Below, in pieces: positions 31,171 to 42,791 of a stretch of 64,000 nucleotides of DNA; within the stretch, counting starts at the first letter, position 1; each line of letters begins with the position of its first letter. Position numbers and translations under genes: made by a program. Source of the stretch: Eudorina sp. 2006-703-Eu-15 (taxonomy: Eukaryota; Chlorophyta; Chlorophyceae; Chlamydomonadales; Volvocaceae); the NCBI GenBank assembly GCA_003117195.1, contig BDSI01000007.1, forward strand, positions 620,001 through 684,000, read 5' to 3'. The notes beneath the pieces were generated by a model that was not told where the DNA came from, did not search any database, and saw nothing but the letters and a program-made list of their open reading frames with translations.

Positions 31171-33121
31171 ACTCAAGTCCCCAAGGACTCAGGTAGCCAG
31201 GCGGAAGTGCGTCTGGGCGGGACGGTGGGGCGTCGCGGGACGCCAGGTTAGGAGCACGATCTGCGGTGCGCGGCGGGATGCCTACACGAGTAAAATGGTA
31301 TCAGAATCTTAAGGGTGTGTATTTCAGTGAACGTGTTCATCGCGATTCGAGATTTCATGGCGCCGATACTCCTCAGTATCGCATCCATGTACACGACATG
31401 CTTACATGGGGTGGCACGGCGCAATCGTGCGAGGTTAAAACATACGTAGAAGCAACCGGTGGCCAGGTTTACAAAGGTGAACTCTGCATGAATGAATGAA
31501 CGTTACAGCGGACCCCAAAGGCATTTGTTGGCCCTGGTTGGCACGCTTTCTCGGTTTTCACGTGCTGGTCAGGTTCGGCGGCGCTTTTTGGGTGGGAAGC
31601 TCCTTCACTACAGCCAGTTCACATAGGTACAATATCTCTTATCATCAACTAAATGACCTGCTGAAAATAAAGTAGGTTTTCAGGATTACTGCCGAAAAAG
31701 GACAGTTGGTTCGAGAAGATCAAAAGATCACTGCGCAGTAGCTGCACACCCATGTCGCCCTCTTGGATTGCACGGCGATGTGATCGAAGTGCTAAAATTA
31801 TCCCGCCGTAAATTGACCCACGTCCTCAACAATTCATTCCCAACCGCACCACCTGCAGCCACCGTCAGGTCCGCGAGTAGGGTCTTGCCCATGGACGGAA
31901 GCGTTTAGTATGGGTATGACAACTTATGCTGTTTTCATATTTACATGAAATATTTTTAACGCTTTCGGCGCTTCATTACATCGGTTACTAACCAACTACG
32001 GTGTGACTCTTGTTTTGGCTTGAAGCTTTAGCTAAATAACTGAGCATTTAAGTAAAGAATTTAAGGAGTCAAAATGATTTGTAATATCAAGCAAACCTTC
32101 TTTTAAGGCTTCCAGAACTGGTTAAAACCTACGGTCGTTGCCTGCATGTTTCGGAACCAGGGTACCGAAATTACAACATTCATAATTTTAGTACTAATGT
32201 ACATGTACACTCCGCATCGTTTCTAGCTTGAATTCCATGGTCGTCTGCTTCAGTTAGAACACCGATACCCTAACGGTCATTATAACGGTACGATGAACGA
32301 ACGGTGCTTGGTGCGTAGACCCGGGCATCCTCGTGGCATGTCCGTATTGATGAAATATACAGTGGAGGCGTATTACCAATGTCAGTCACGTTCCAGAAGT
32401 AGCAAGATGACCGTCCGACCTTAAAGCGCTGGCGCACGCTGCCTTGGCTCTGGCTTTAATATGGTCAGACAATTTGATTCAATTATTCGGGGCAAACAAT
32501 TCCCGCCTGACGCTGACCAGGGAGCTCGGCTTCAGGTATGCGGACCGCCGGTTAATAGCAATACTACCGCCTTCTTGCCGCGGTGAGGCGCTACTTATAA
32601 GACAATGTTCACAGAAGAGTCTGTATCCAGTGGGTCTCACCTGAGATGCTCCTGAAGAACATCGCCATGCACGGATTCGGAGCCGGTCGGCGTAGTCTTT
32701 CGTTCAGTTCTGCTTGTCCATGCTCATTAGTTGTAATCTTACCAAAGTGAGAGTAATACATGCGTACAGGGCATGAACTGGAATTAACAGAAACACGTAA
32801 AACAAAGCTTTGGTGGGTGCCTTGCTGCATATAGAAGCCTTCCAGACTTCCACTATATTCTATCTACATCACCTTTACCTGACAAATTTAAGTTTTCAAA
32901 GGCGTTGGCTTTCCTGGGGATATCCGGTAGGTGAAGTCCCTGTCGGTATCGGTGCAGGTGCAGCTTAAAACATTGTGTTGAATGGTTGAGAGTCACCTGC
33001 TTTCAAGCACAGCTGGCATGCATTGGCATTATTGAGTATGCTGTGTCTTTGGAGTGACTTGAAGAGTCGATAATCGGTTCAAGCTGTTTGCGTGGCAACT
33101 TGCAGGCCTGCCAGCCGAAAG
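31171..33121. other. AT-richer intergenic region
   Basis: Base composition drops clearly towards AT from about 31600 to 33100. No splice-consistent exon, RNA gene or mobile element was recognised. The promoter of the SAP30 gene should lie at its right end. Confidence 0.5.
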
Positions 33122-34099
33122 ATGGCTGATAGGCGACCACAGCGACCGTCGGCTCTTCGTGCACAAGGCGCGTTTCAGGCTGCCGCTTCGTCCGATGACG
33201 AGGGCATGGAGGTGGGCACGGTGACCCCTTCCTTTGCTGATCAAACGTAGGATGTCATATCCAAGTAAAAAATGGAAAGCATATATGAATGCCAGCGACC
33301 TTACTGACCGTTAACCGTGTGTCATTCAACACATGCGTGCGCAGGGCCGCCAAACGCGCAGCACGCGGCGGGTTATGCGAGTAGATCTTTCAAAGCTGGA
33401 TGTAAGTTCTGCTTCTTGGAGCCGAGTACGGCTGTTCGTGAGCGCCGTGAATGGTGACAACGGATCCAGGGCTGACCGTTGTCGTATTTCGGCCCAACTT
33501 CAGACACAATCACTATTGCGGTACCGCAAGTTCCATAAGCTTGGGGAGACTCCCGCGACAGCGACAAAGGAGGACTTGATACCTTCCGTAACACGTCACT
33601 TCGCACAGCAGGTAGGTTTGGTGTGGGAACCTAGTACCGTTCGCCAGTGCGCGCTCCGCAGTCCTTCGCGCTTACCAAACAGGATATCGATTCGCTTCGC
33701 CGCGTACATGCGCGCATATATGCATTTGCGCAAGCCGCATGCCTATCCCAGCGGTCGCGGTAGTTGACGGGCTGTACTGGCAGCCGCTCGAGTGATGATG
33801 TGATTCTGCATGATGCCTGTTGCTGGGGGCTCCTGGGACTTAAGCCCACTTCAATCCCCTGCCCTGCTCGCAACCAGCAGGTTGTGGACGAGGAGGAAGT
33901 GCTGCTCAAATTCGTACTGGCGGTCCAGAAGCATAACAAGCAGTTACGGCAGATTGGCGCTGTTCAGCAACAAAAACTGCAGGAGCAGCGGCTCCAGCTT
34001 CAGCAGCAGCTTCAGCAGCTGCAGTACCGACAAATGCCGCAGCTGCAACAAATGCAGGCGAACCACCTAAAGGGTGGGGTCATGAAGCCACGCAGGTGA
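33122..34099 (+). CDS. SAP30: SAP30-like subunit of the Sin3 histone deacetylase complex
   Basis: Four exons (33122-33211, 33345-33401, 33504-33611, 33881-34099), all joined in phase 0, give 157 residues. The central part has QSLLRYRKFHKLGETPATA, KEDLIPSVTRHFAQQ and DEEEVLLKFVLAVQKHNK. This is the SAP30 Sin3-binding fold (LRRYKRHFKL... then a helix, ...HF... and a final hydrophobic helix). It would bridge Sin3 and histone deacetylase in the nucleus. The N-terminus has an acidic SSDDEGME patch followed by a basic RSTRRVMR stretch, as in other SAP30 proteins. The C-terminus is a Gln-rich coiled coil (QQQKLQEQRLQLQQQLQQLQ) and ends KPRR. Length is between animal SAP30 and SAP30L. The start is the first ATG in frame with the conserved part. 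Confidence 0.94.
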
Positions 34100-34908
34100 T
34101 ACACCCTGCGCCACAGCCATGTACATCACCAACTCATGGGCGTCAGCTGCTTGAAGCAGGCAACTGCCTGGTTACCTGGATCATCATACTGCCGTGATGG
34201 CGAAGCGAACCCTGCTGCATCAGCCTCACCAAGGCGGCACCCTGGGAAGTGTTCGGCTGTCATATCGCTTGCCAAAATGCATAAATACATCTTGGTGCTC
34301 AAGGAGCGCTATATGTAAAGAGCGGTCAAGCGGAAATTTACATTCGTCCTTCGCTGACCCCCATACGTCCTGCACGACGGCGGTAATCCAACATTGGCTG
34401 TTTCTTATCGGGCTGCAAGTCGCTCTTTTCCACGCATGGACGATGTCCGTACCGGCCAGCCTGTTGGGCGCGTCACGTCATACTGCAACACTTCTGCGGC
34501 AAACACAAACCTGCAACCTAAACCCGCAATGCCACCTTGTCCTATCACCGCCATCAAGGGCTGAACACATAGCTATCCACATCTATCCTCAGTTATTATC
34601 CTAAACCCATACACCCCATCATTAATTTCGCTGTGTGCAACAAACACTCAAGAAATTCACCACATGCACAAGCGAGCTATAACCCCGAGGCTCCTGGAAT
34701 CCTTCAGACGGCGAACAGTCAGCACTGATCAGCATCATGGCGCAACTGCGTCGATGCACAGGATCAACTCGTTTTCAGTGCGGCTCGCGTGAAGCAGTCG
34801 AGTGATGGTTGCCTCAGACCTGCCGCACAGCGGCGCACTGCATGAGCGTGCATGATGCGGCGGTCCAGCCGGGTTCGTGCAGCTTCAACTAGGCAACCGC
34901 GCATGCAA
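34100..34908. other. convergent intergenic region between SAP30 and ERD2
   Basis: The two genes end towards each other here. No separate gene is recognised, and the 3' untranslated regions of both probably lie in it. Confidence 0.5.
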
Positions 34909-36671
34909 TCATGCCGGCAGGGAGAGCTTTTCGTTGTTACGCCAGCTCTTGATGTAGTAATAGAAGAAGTCGATGTAAACGATGGTTTGAACAATACCCG
35001 AGATCCAGACTGCAATCAAATACGAATTCAAGTACAAGCGTAAGGGATATTAAGTTTTCAAGCACGGGCAGCAAAGCAAAAAACCCATTGATCAACACAG
35101 CGTCCAACGGCACAAACAATCATGCTGACGAGGGATTTCCATTTCCACGAGCAGCACGGACAATGTCTCTTCCCCTCGCTGCAGTACCCACCCACTTAGT
35201 ACTCACCCAGGTACTGACGGTAGTGTTTCTCCGTCATGAACCGATATACCCAGTTCAAAATGTACAGGGCGCGATACGACCTGCAAACACCAAACAATCC
35301 ATTTGAGTCGCACCGTTCCACTACCCGAGGAGTACCGCGCCGTATCGCCGCTGCGCCTTCTGTTATAGCCGGTGTCGTCATGCCGTAGTCGATGCTGCCC
35401 TCAACACCCCGTTTCAGTAACTCAGTAACACCCGTCGCCAACAATCGTGCGCTTGTGGGCTCGACGTGGTGCCCAAGGAAAGACGCAGTGTCCGTTCCTA
35501 TAGGCCTCATAGGGGCACAGGAACGCTTTTCCTTGCTGTTTGGTGAAGTCAGCGAAAAAGGAAGGCCATGAAAAAACCCCAGGCATACCCGAGAAGGAAG
35601 ACATAGTTCCCGGTCAAGTTATCAATGTTGTTCGTGCGCTGCAGCAGGACGAGCTGTGGCAAAATAGCCACCGCCTCCAGGTAAATAGAGAAGGTCCATA
35701 GCACCTACAGGGGCAGTTTCGATACAGAACATGTGCCACAGTGTTCAGTGTCTAAAAACACGCCTAGACACATAGGTGAACCCCTGTAAGCTATTGCTCA
35801 GCAGGCACCGACGCTTTGGTCGCCATGCCCACCCGCGGCGCTGTTGGTACCATCCAAACGTGCCACCCGCGGAGCTGTTGGTACCATCCAAATGTGTAAG
35901 TTCTACATTCAGAATGGGGGGAAGCCATGCAATGATAGAACCCATGGCCAGCCCATGTCCACAGGCGCAAGGACCAGGACGCCGGCCGTCAAACTCCTAG
36001 CCATTCTACATAAGCGCCTAGTTCCACGACCCATTACTGCATTTGATAGGTGTGAAGCACACAGAGCGTTCAGGGGATAGCTCCGGAGCGCATGGCAGCC
36101 AGCAACTTGCACACACGGGCTTGTACGGACCGTATCAACCCACCTCCATAACCGTGAACTCATTGTTCAACAGCAACGCCAGAACCAGGCATGGTAAAAC
36201 CAAAAACTGATACCGAAAGGTGTCCTGTTCCCGGTCATACGTCACGCGGATAACTTTATGAAACCGCATCCAATAAATGATGATGAAGGTACTGATGAGG
36301 AATATGATCTTCATCACCGTGTTGTACCTGTGTGCACATTACTGGAATTGAGAGATGATGTGCCATAATTTGCAGGCTGTGTGTGCACGCTCCAACCCGA
36401 CTCACACGGAGATGAAGTTGGTGAACAGGTCCAAGTACCGGCACACGAAGACCAAGGCGTACAGCTCCTGAGTCTTCAGCGAAATCCCTAACAGTTAACA
36501 CGCCAACATTTCTTGCATGAGAACCTGTGGCGCAACCGCTGCTGCAGCATTCACAGCTGGCAAGATCATCTGCTCACCGCGACATGAGCGTGTTGCGTTA
36601 ATCTTCAACAGCAATACTATAATTGATAGCAGGTGCGTCATATCACCCGCAAGCCTAAATATGTTCATCAT
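34909..36671 (-). CDS. ERD2: ER lumen protein-retaining receptor (KDEL receptor)
   Basis: A seven-transmembrane Golgi/ER receptor that returns K/HDEL proteins to the ER. Exons from right to left: 36671-36578 ([20 protein letters not shown]), from 36487 ([20 protein letters not shown], then LFTNFISV), about 36320-36140 ([35 protein letters not shown]), about 35705-35590 ([30 protein letters not shown]), about 35282-35205 ([12 protein letters not shown]) and the last to 34909 ([15 protein letters not shown], then NNEKLSLPA and TGA). These match the family across its length, including the conserved [16 protein letters not shown] and RALYILNW blocks. The tail NEKLSLPA resembles plant ERD2 tails. 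The start could be either of two adjacent ATGs (36671 or 36668). An intron at 35845-35900 carries a duplicated 33-base block with GAGCTGTTGGTACCATCCAA. Confidence 0.97.
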
Positions 36672-37030
36672 GATTCCCCCAAAGTGTTTGAGCAGAGTCC
36701 CGTCAGGGCCGAGTGACTTTGTGCAACGTTGCTGTCGTCGAGGTCACTAATTGCATAAGAAATGTTGTGGAAAACTTATTTGCTCTGTTGCGGGAAGTCT
36801 TTTCGCAAGGCGAGAATGACGTACGGCGTACCGGCAGAAACGGTCAGTCCCGACGGGCACAGTGCGTTCGTCCTCGGGCATGTGTGCGTCTAAGAGGGAT
36901 TTAAATTCAAGTCGACCACACCCGCAACGACCTCTCTATTGATAGCGCTGTTGGGCGCACATCTTGCCTCGGGGACAAGCATATTATGCCTCTGTACAAA
37001 TCAATACGTGCAAATACAAGACCAGACGTC
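36672..37030. other. divergent region between ERD2 and the 2H-phosphoesterase gene
   Basis: ERD2 reads left and the 2H gene reads right from this stretch of about 360 bases. It should hold both promoters. No clear TATA element or RNA gene is seen. Confidence 0.5.
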
Positions 37031-39796
37031 ATGGCTACCGTAAAGGTCCACACGTCTGCGGTTGCAGTTGTCCCCCCAGTTGCTGTGTGGCAGCGTATCC
37101 AAGCTGTCCGATGCTTTCACGACAAGTCCTTCGTGCGTTGGCCACCTCATGTAAACCTGCTTTACCCGTTCTTTACCGATGACGCACGACTAGAAGGAAG
37201 TGCTGCTGTCGGACTTGATACTGAAGCTGACAGCAGTCGCGCCAGCGGTGGCCATGGAGGTACCGGCGATGGTGCATTCGGCCGTCTCGCTGCCCGTGCC
37301 GGCAAGGCACTGTCCCTTGTAACCCCTTTTCGGGTGCGTCATGCCCTGTCGCGACTCTCACGGAACTTCTTCTATGTCACCTGGCGCAGCACACCGGGTT
37401 GCGGACAAGCGTACAATACCCAAACCTGTACAAGCTTCCGTCGCCGGCTTCCTTACGTTTCTGTATTTGGAACATGTGCGCCGCTTGATTCATCTGCAAC
37501 GCGCCGTCTACAGCACACAAGCGTATGGCAACCGTTTTCTTTGTCTGCAACGCCTTTGAAACCTGCCCTTTCTGTTTTCACACGGTTACCTCAACCTAGC
37601 CCCTCTTAAGGCTCGGTACGGGCTAATCGTTGCACCACACGCAGCTGCTAAGTGTGGCTGCGCGCACGTCATCTACCTAGCTTGATCATTATTCTGCGTG
37701 ACTTTGGCCACGGTGCTGGCTGGGGCGTGCCTCACAGACGCGGCAGCGCTGGTCCCGCTCCTGCGCGTGGCTCTCCAGTGTCCGCCTCCCCACGGCTCTC
37801 AGCTGATGTGCTCCGCTTCCTCCTTCGTCGGCCTAACAGGTGCGCCTGGAGCGGCTCCGCGTGTTTCGCCACTCCGCCCGCAGCCTCACCGTGTGGGCTG
37901 AGCCGGTTGCCGTGGACGCAAGGCGAGTGCACGGCATAGGCAGCAGTGCAGGTACGGCAGACCGTGGATGTGTACGGAGCACTACTGCTGACCTTCTGGG
38001 AAAAGCCAAGGGCACGGTGAGCTTAGGACTAAAGGGATGTTTAGGCGAGCTGCGGGCGGTTGGGGTCCTCCAGGAGGAGGGGACTTGCGCGAGGAGGCAA
38101 GGGGGTCCACGTATCCACGCATCCCCAAGGGTCGGGTGCTTCGCCGTCCGGTTCCTGGCCGACCCGTGGGCCTGTGTCATCGTGTCTTGCTTGCGACCTA
38201 CTTCAAGGAGCGCCGCAGGTGAGGAAGCGGCCTGCCAGGGCGGCGGGACCAGCAGCGGCTCCAGCGGCGGCCCTACCGCGCCACCTGCTGCAGATTTAGT
38301 CGAGGTGGGGTTGCAAAAGGAGAATGCAATGAGCGTGTTGTTCTGAGGTCTGCTGCAATGCCCACGGGCCCACCGCCCACACACCCTACGCTCAGTTTTC
38401 TTCAACACCGCACGCCTACATGGACGGTGGAGCTGGGCTCCTCGCACCTCGCGGCTCAGAACTCGCGTACACACCCACACGCAGGTGCAGCGCCTGCTGG
38501 AGGCGGAGTTCCCCGAGTGCAGCGACCTGAGCTCGGACCCCAGCCGGGGCATCCAAGGCTTCGTGCCGCACCTCTCACTGGGACAGCTACGGGTGGGCGG
38601 TGGTCGGGGCTGTGTGCCGGGGGCTGGAAAGGGAACGGCGTGCCATGGTTCAATGCCGGGCGTTCTGTCCGGGGGTGCGCGATCGAGGAGCGGCCACCCC
38701 GCCTATCTGCTCTCGCTCGGGTGGATACTGACCTGGTAACGTTCCAGTCTCCACCTACTCCCTTGCCGGGTTCGCTTGCCGCCTGGTGCACAACGTCGGA
38801 CAGCTGGACGATTGCGGTGGTGGATTGACGACGGCAACTCCCGACTTCTGATTCCGGCGCCCATCCCTTGCATGCATGATGCTCCGCCTTTCGGCCGACG
38901 GGAGGACGCAGCGCGAGGACGAGCTTCAGGTGGGTTGACGCAGTCCGAGTGTTGGCTGGATCGCGCTGGGCTTTAGAGCCGCCTGTGCGCTGGTGAGCCC
39001 CGCGGATCCATCTCCCTGCTGACCTCTATCCTGTCCTGCGCTCGTCCGGTTATACGACGTTGCCGTACAGGCCCTCCAGGCCGCTTGGCAGCCCATCGAA
39101 TTCCTGGTCGATAGCGTGCAGCTGATCAGCCGCCGGGTGAGAGGGTTCAGGGAGCAGCGGGCGCCTTTAAATTGGCGCGGTTCTGGGGACCGGGGCTTCG
39201 CATGCGGACTGGCGATGGGATACGCGTATCTATGGCGCAGGGGTAGGGTCTCCGTAAGGGTAGGTGACATGTACTTCTGCGAGGGGACTGATCCGGGTGG
39301 CAACGGGCCTGGGGAATGTGCCTTTGCATGGAACATGGAGTAGGGAGCCGCCGGGAATATTGGCCGAGTTTTACGCCCTGGCCCTGCAACACCCTGCCTT
39401 GCCCAGGGCTACCTGTCGCCCTTCACCATCCGCTACCACGTGCCGCTTGGAAGGGACCTGGATCTGGATCCGGATCTGAATGGCGGGGCTGCGGAGCACC
39501 GTCCAGTTGCCGGCAGCGGCAAGCGGCAACGGCTGGAGCCCGACGCCTCCGGCCGTGGCAGCAACTCCCGCGGGGACATTGTACGACTGGATGTGCCGTA
39601 CATTGCAACGATGGCCTGCTTGGCTGGGCAAGCTGGCGGCGGGCCCTGTGAGTGGGCTGGGGACGGCCGCGTCGCGAGGTGCGTGTGTTGCCTGGTGCGT
39701 TTCGTGTCGGGGTCACGTCCGGCGCAGCCGGAGCGTAACAAAACATGCAGGGGTCAAGGGGAGCGGCATGCCGCAACCTTGGGGCGACCGTCCTGA
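37031..39796 (+). CDS. 2H-phosphoesterase (LigT-like / RNA ligase-CPDase superfamily) protein
   Basis: Multi-exon gene. Exon 1 has HTSAVAVVPPVAVWQRIQAV and RWPPHVNLLYPFF. After a long acidic/Gly insert the split TPFR/VRLERLRVFRHSARSLTVW joins at about 37342 and 37839. Next come QRLLEAEFPECSDLS with FVPHLSLGQLR (about 38486-38592), LQAAWQPIEFLVDSVQLISR (about 39083-39136) and YLSPFTIRYHVPLGRDLD (about 39405). This is the two-lobed 2H fold with its two His motifs, HVN and HLS. Members cleave or seal 2',3'-cyclic or 2'-5' RNA bonds; the substrate here is unknown. The first motif has Asn where most families have Thr or Ser. The start is either ATG 36986 or the better-context ATG 37031. The tail after GRDLD is low-complexity and its end at 39796 is the first in-frame stop. 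Confidence 0.85.
38430..38482 (+). repeat. short dispersed repeat at a splice acceptor
   Basis: GCTGGGCTCCTCGCACCTCG, CGGCTCAGAACTCGCG and TACACACCCACACGCAG end exactly at the acceptor of the LEAEFPECSDLS exon. The same pattern (GCTGGACT..CTCGCGGCTCAGTC..TTACACAC) lies at about 107-140 and 3925-3970 in and after the RING gene. Confidence 0.6.
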
Positions 39797-41139
39797 CCCC
39801 CTTGCTGCATGTGAGCATTCCATAGCAATCTTTCGAAAGCGAACAGCTCCTTATTCTCTAGGTGTGAAGTCGCGGAGAGGGTTGCTCAGCCTAATGTGTC
39901 GGTGGCGATCCGGGGCACATCATGATTCATGAAGGTCAGCGGAGGGGTCAAGAAGGTCATCCGAAGAGTTACCTCGAGGGCAAGCGGAAGGTTAACCTCC
40001 AAAGGCAGGCTTGGATGGTTACCTCTAGGGCAAGCTTACGCACCACGGGTCCAGGCCGACACGCTCCAACCATTGGTGGCTTGGCAGCCTCTGAAGCCGG
40101 CCCTCGATCGCCGGCGTTGGGCTTCAGTTCCGCGTCGTTGGAGTTCTGCGACTTCTGAACTGCGGACCCTGCTGCTGAACTCCTGCTGCTGTTGCTGCAG
40201 CTTGTCGGTGATTGCAGAGGGAAGGCAGCGTGCGTGGTATAGGCCGGGGGACTTGGCTGCTCTGCGTCCTCAGGCAGCCAGACCAGAATATGCGAGGGGC
40301 AGAGTAATGCCCACAAGGGTGCCCGTGTGTGTTTAATAGGAAACCCACCCGTGTGTATGTATGTGTGTGTGTGTGTGTGTGTCGACCCTCACCATCCCGC
40401 CCCGGCGCTCTTGGTCCGCGGCCGTCCCACCCCAGGCTGGTCCAGCGCTTTACGTCGCCATGCCAAGTCCTTCAGACCTGGCCGACAGGATGCAGTGGCG
40501 GCCAGCCCAGCGACGGCGCCGGCCGGCCTGCCGCGGTCGACCAAGTCGCGGCCGCGACCGCATCCACGAGCCCGGCCCTGGCGATTGACAGCGACGGCGG
40601 CAATGGTAGTGCTGCCGCAACCGCGGCCCCAACCTCAACCCCAAGTCCTACCCCAGCCGCAGCTGCAGTCGCAGCCGTCCAAGGCGGGGGCGGGAGTTCG
40701 GGTGTCGTGGGTTTCGGAGCCGATCCACGCCCTGGACAGGTTGCTGGACCCGCAGTAGGGGCGGGTGTACGGTCGAGGAGAGCAGCGTCGCGACCGGGCC
40801 GCCAGTGCTGTGACGATGAAGGCCAAAAGTTGGCCGGAGAGGAGCCAGTCCGTGACGGCGGCGCGGACGGCGACGGCGGCGGGCAGATTTGGTGGTTCGC
40901 GTACGGCGCAGCGGTGGCGGTGGAGCCCCATCGGATCGGTGCCGTACAGTCCGTTCCAGCAAGGATTGAAGGTGCGGAGTATTTGCTTCGACGTCCCGTG
41001 GATTATTCGCTCCAAGGCCACGTGCGGCTTGACTTCCCAATCAATCCCCCATCGCCATCTTCTTCCCGGAGTTCTGCACCTGGCAGTAAGTTCCGTTCAT
41101 CCTGGTCTATCCATGGCCTGCATGCAACCCATCATTCGG

Positions 41140-42450
41140 AAGGCAGGGCGTGCTTGCCGCGGTCTTGGTGAGGGAAGCTTTGACACATGGCTGTGCCCTT
41201 GATGTGGGCACTGGACAGGATACGAGATGGTGTTCAACAGGACCGGCGGCAGGGCGAATCTGGCGCCTCGGGGCGCCGCCCCGCCGTCCCCAGGGCCGGG
41301 GCAGGGCGGCGTCGCGACCCATGGGTCCGCCGATGGGTCCTGCGCGGCTCCCGCCGTCGCGGAGGGCTATGGCGATGCAGGTGGCCGCGACGACGACGGG
41401 CAGGGTACGGCACCCGCGGCATACGGCGTGCTGCACCTCCTGCCCGTGGACCGCATGGCGGGGCTGCTGCTGGCGACTGGCTGCGCGAGGTGAGTGAGGT
41501 CAGGAAGGGGTCCGGCCAGCATCGCCGTCGACGGCGGCTGCATACCGTACCGTACCGTACATGCTTGAAAGTCTGAACTCCCATCTGCCGGACGGCCCTT
41601 CCCTTGGGCGTGCCCCCAGCCCAGTGGAGGTGCGCTGCGTACCTTGCGGTCCAGTCCGGAGTTTCGGAGCACCTACCCAGTGCCGAGGTGGTGACGAAAC
41701 CGCGGAGAGACTCGCTGTGGGGTCATGCGGCGAGCCGACGCGGTCATCGGCGTCCGCCGGTGCCGCCGCTGCTGCAGCAGGCAGCGAGGGCGGTCAGGGC
41801 GACGGCACCATCGCCCATCGCAGCCACGGCTGCGCCGCCGCATCGGATGTCCGTAAGGTGGCGGCAGTGGCGTTGATGGTGCCGCCTCAGCGCTGCACTG
41901 CAGCGGACGAAGTCCGGCCCAGCGAGGGGTGAGTTCTGCCGCTGCCGCGCGCTTTGTCGGGTACCGCACGGCAGGGGGAGCTCTGAATTGCATCCAAGGA
42001 GCGAATGCTTTGGCTGCAGGTACATGGCGTCGCTGCGCAAGGCATATGAGGCAATAGGTAACAACATGGGCGGTGAGTTTCTGACGTGGCTGCAGGCGGT
42101 CGCCACAGAGGGTGATGCCGCAGGCCGCAGCCCAGCATACGGCATGGCGGCCGACGCACGCTCGCTGACGGGGCCGGCGGCTTTGACCTTCCGAACGGGA
42201 GCCAAGAAGGCGGCTGCGGGCCTGCCGCGGTGTGTCAGCAACTGGTGATGCGGGATGTCGTGGTGAGGTTGGACGTGTGTTGTGGAGTTGTGTGCGGCTC
42301 AGGAGTCCAAGGGTACCGCCGGTCCCTGTGGTTTGTTCTGACTGCATGGCTGGCGCAAGCCTGGGCCCTGTTGGCTTGCAGGTAACTGTAATCCTCTGGC
42401 TGTAATACTGTGGGAAATGTACCTTCTTGAGCTGCTTGTGGCGGAGTTGG
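41140..42450 (+). pseudogene. unrecognised gene X, unit 1 copy (probably disrupted)
   Basis: Counterpart of the gene X model in unit 2. An early exon keeps one frame, reading VREALTHGCALDVGTGQ, which has the LDVGTG pattern of SAM-methyltransferase motif I. This is only a hint. Later exons carry LLPVDRMAGLLLATGCA, AVALMVPPQRCTAADE and YMASLRKAYEAIGNNMGGEF. The splice donor after TWLQ is GC rather than GT here, and the final exon is interrupted (VTVILWL then stop) by an indel relative to unit 2. The C-terminal stop of unit 2 (TGA) is TGG in this copy. I infer decay, but the gene itself is not recognised. Confidence 0.45.
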
Positions 42451-42791
42451 AGTGCGCACCGAAGAACAATGCGTTGTGGTTACTTGGAGGACACGTTCGG
42501 ATCCGACAGAAGGCTCACTACTCTCAGGACCGGATCAAGCCGTACATTTTGACAACTACCACCAGCTACCAAGACTTTCCTTTTCAATAATCTCGGTTGA
42601 TGAGCAGTCTGCTCGTGTCTGCAGGGATAAGTCTTAGCGACCGGGCGACGCCACCTGTACGTTTTGACGTGTACGTGGATATAAGGACGACAATATATTG
42701 ATCCGGCGCACTTTGAGATTTGACCACTGACAAGATTCAACGAAAAATCACTGATTTTCGGGAGGCCAGGCCTTGCGCCTTCGACCAAGAA

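Noticed and set aside
30872..31312. Open frame of 146 codons over the 31-base satellite
   Set aside because: The unit is not divisible by three, so the frame has no consistent repeat and no support.
39822..39890. Duplication ends considered as long terminal repeats of a retroelement
   Set aside because: The unit starts and ends with different sequences, has no primer-binding site or polyprotein, and contains ordinary intron-rich genes.
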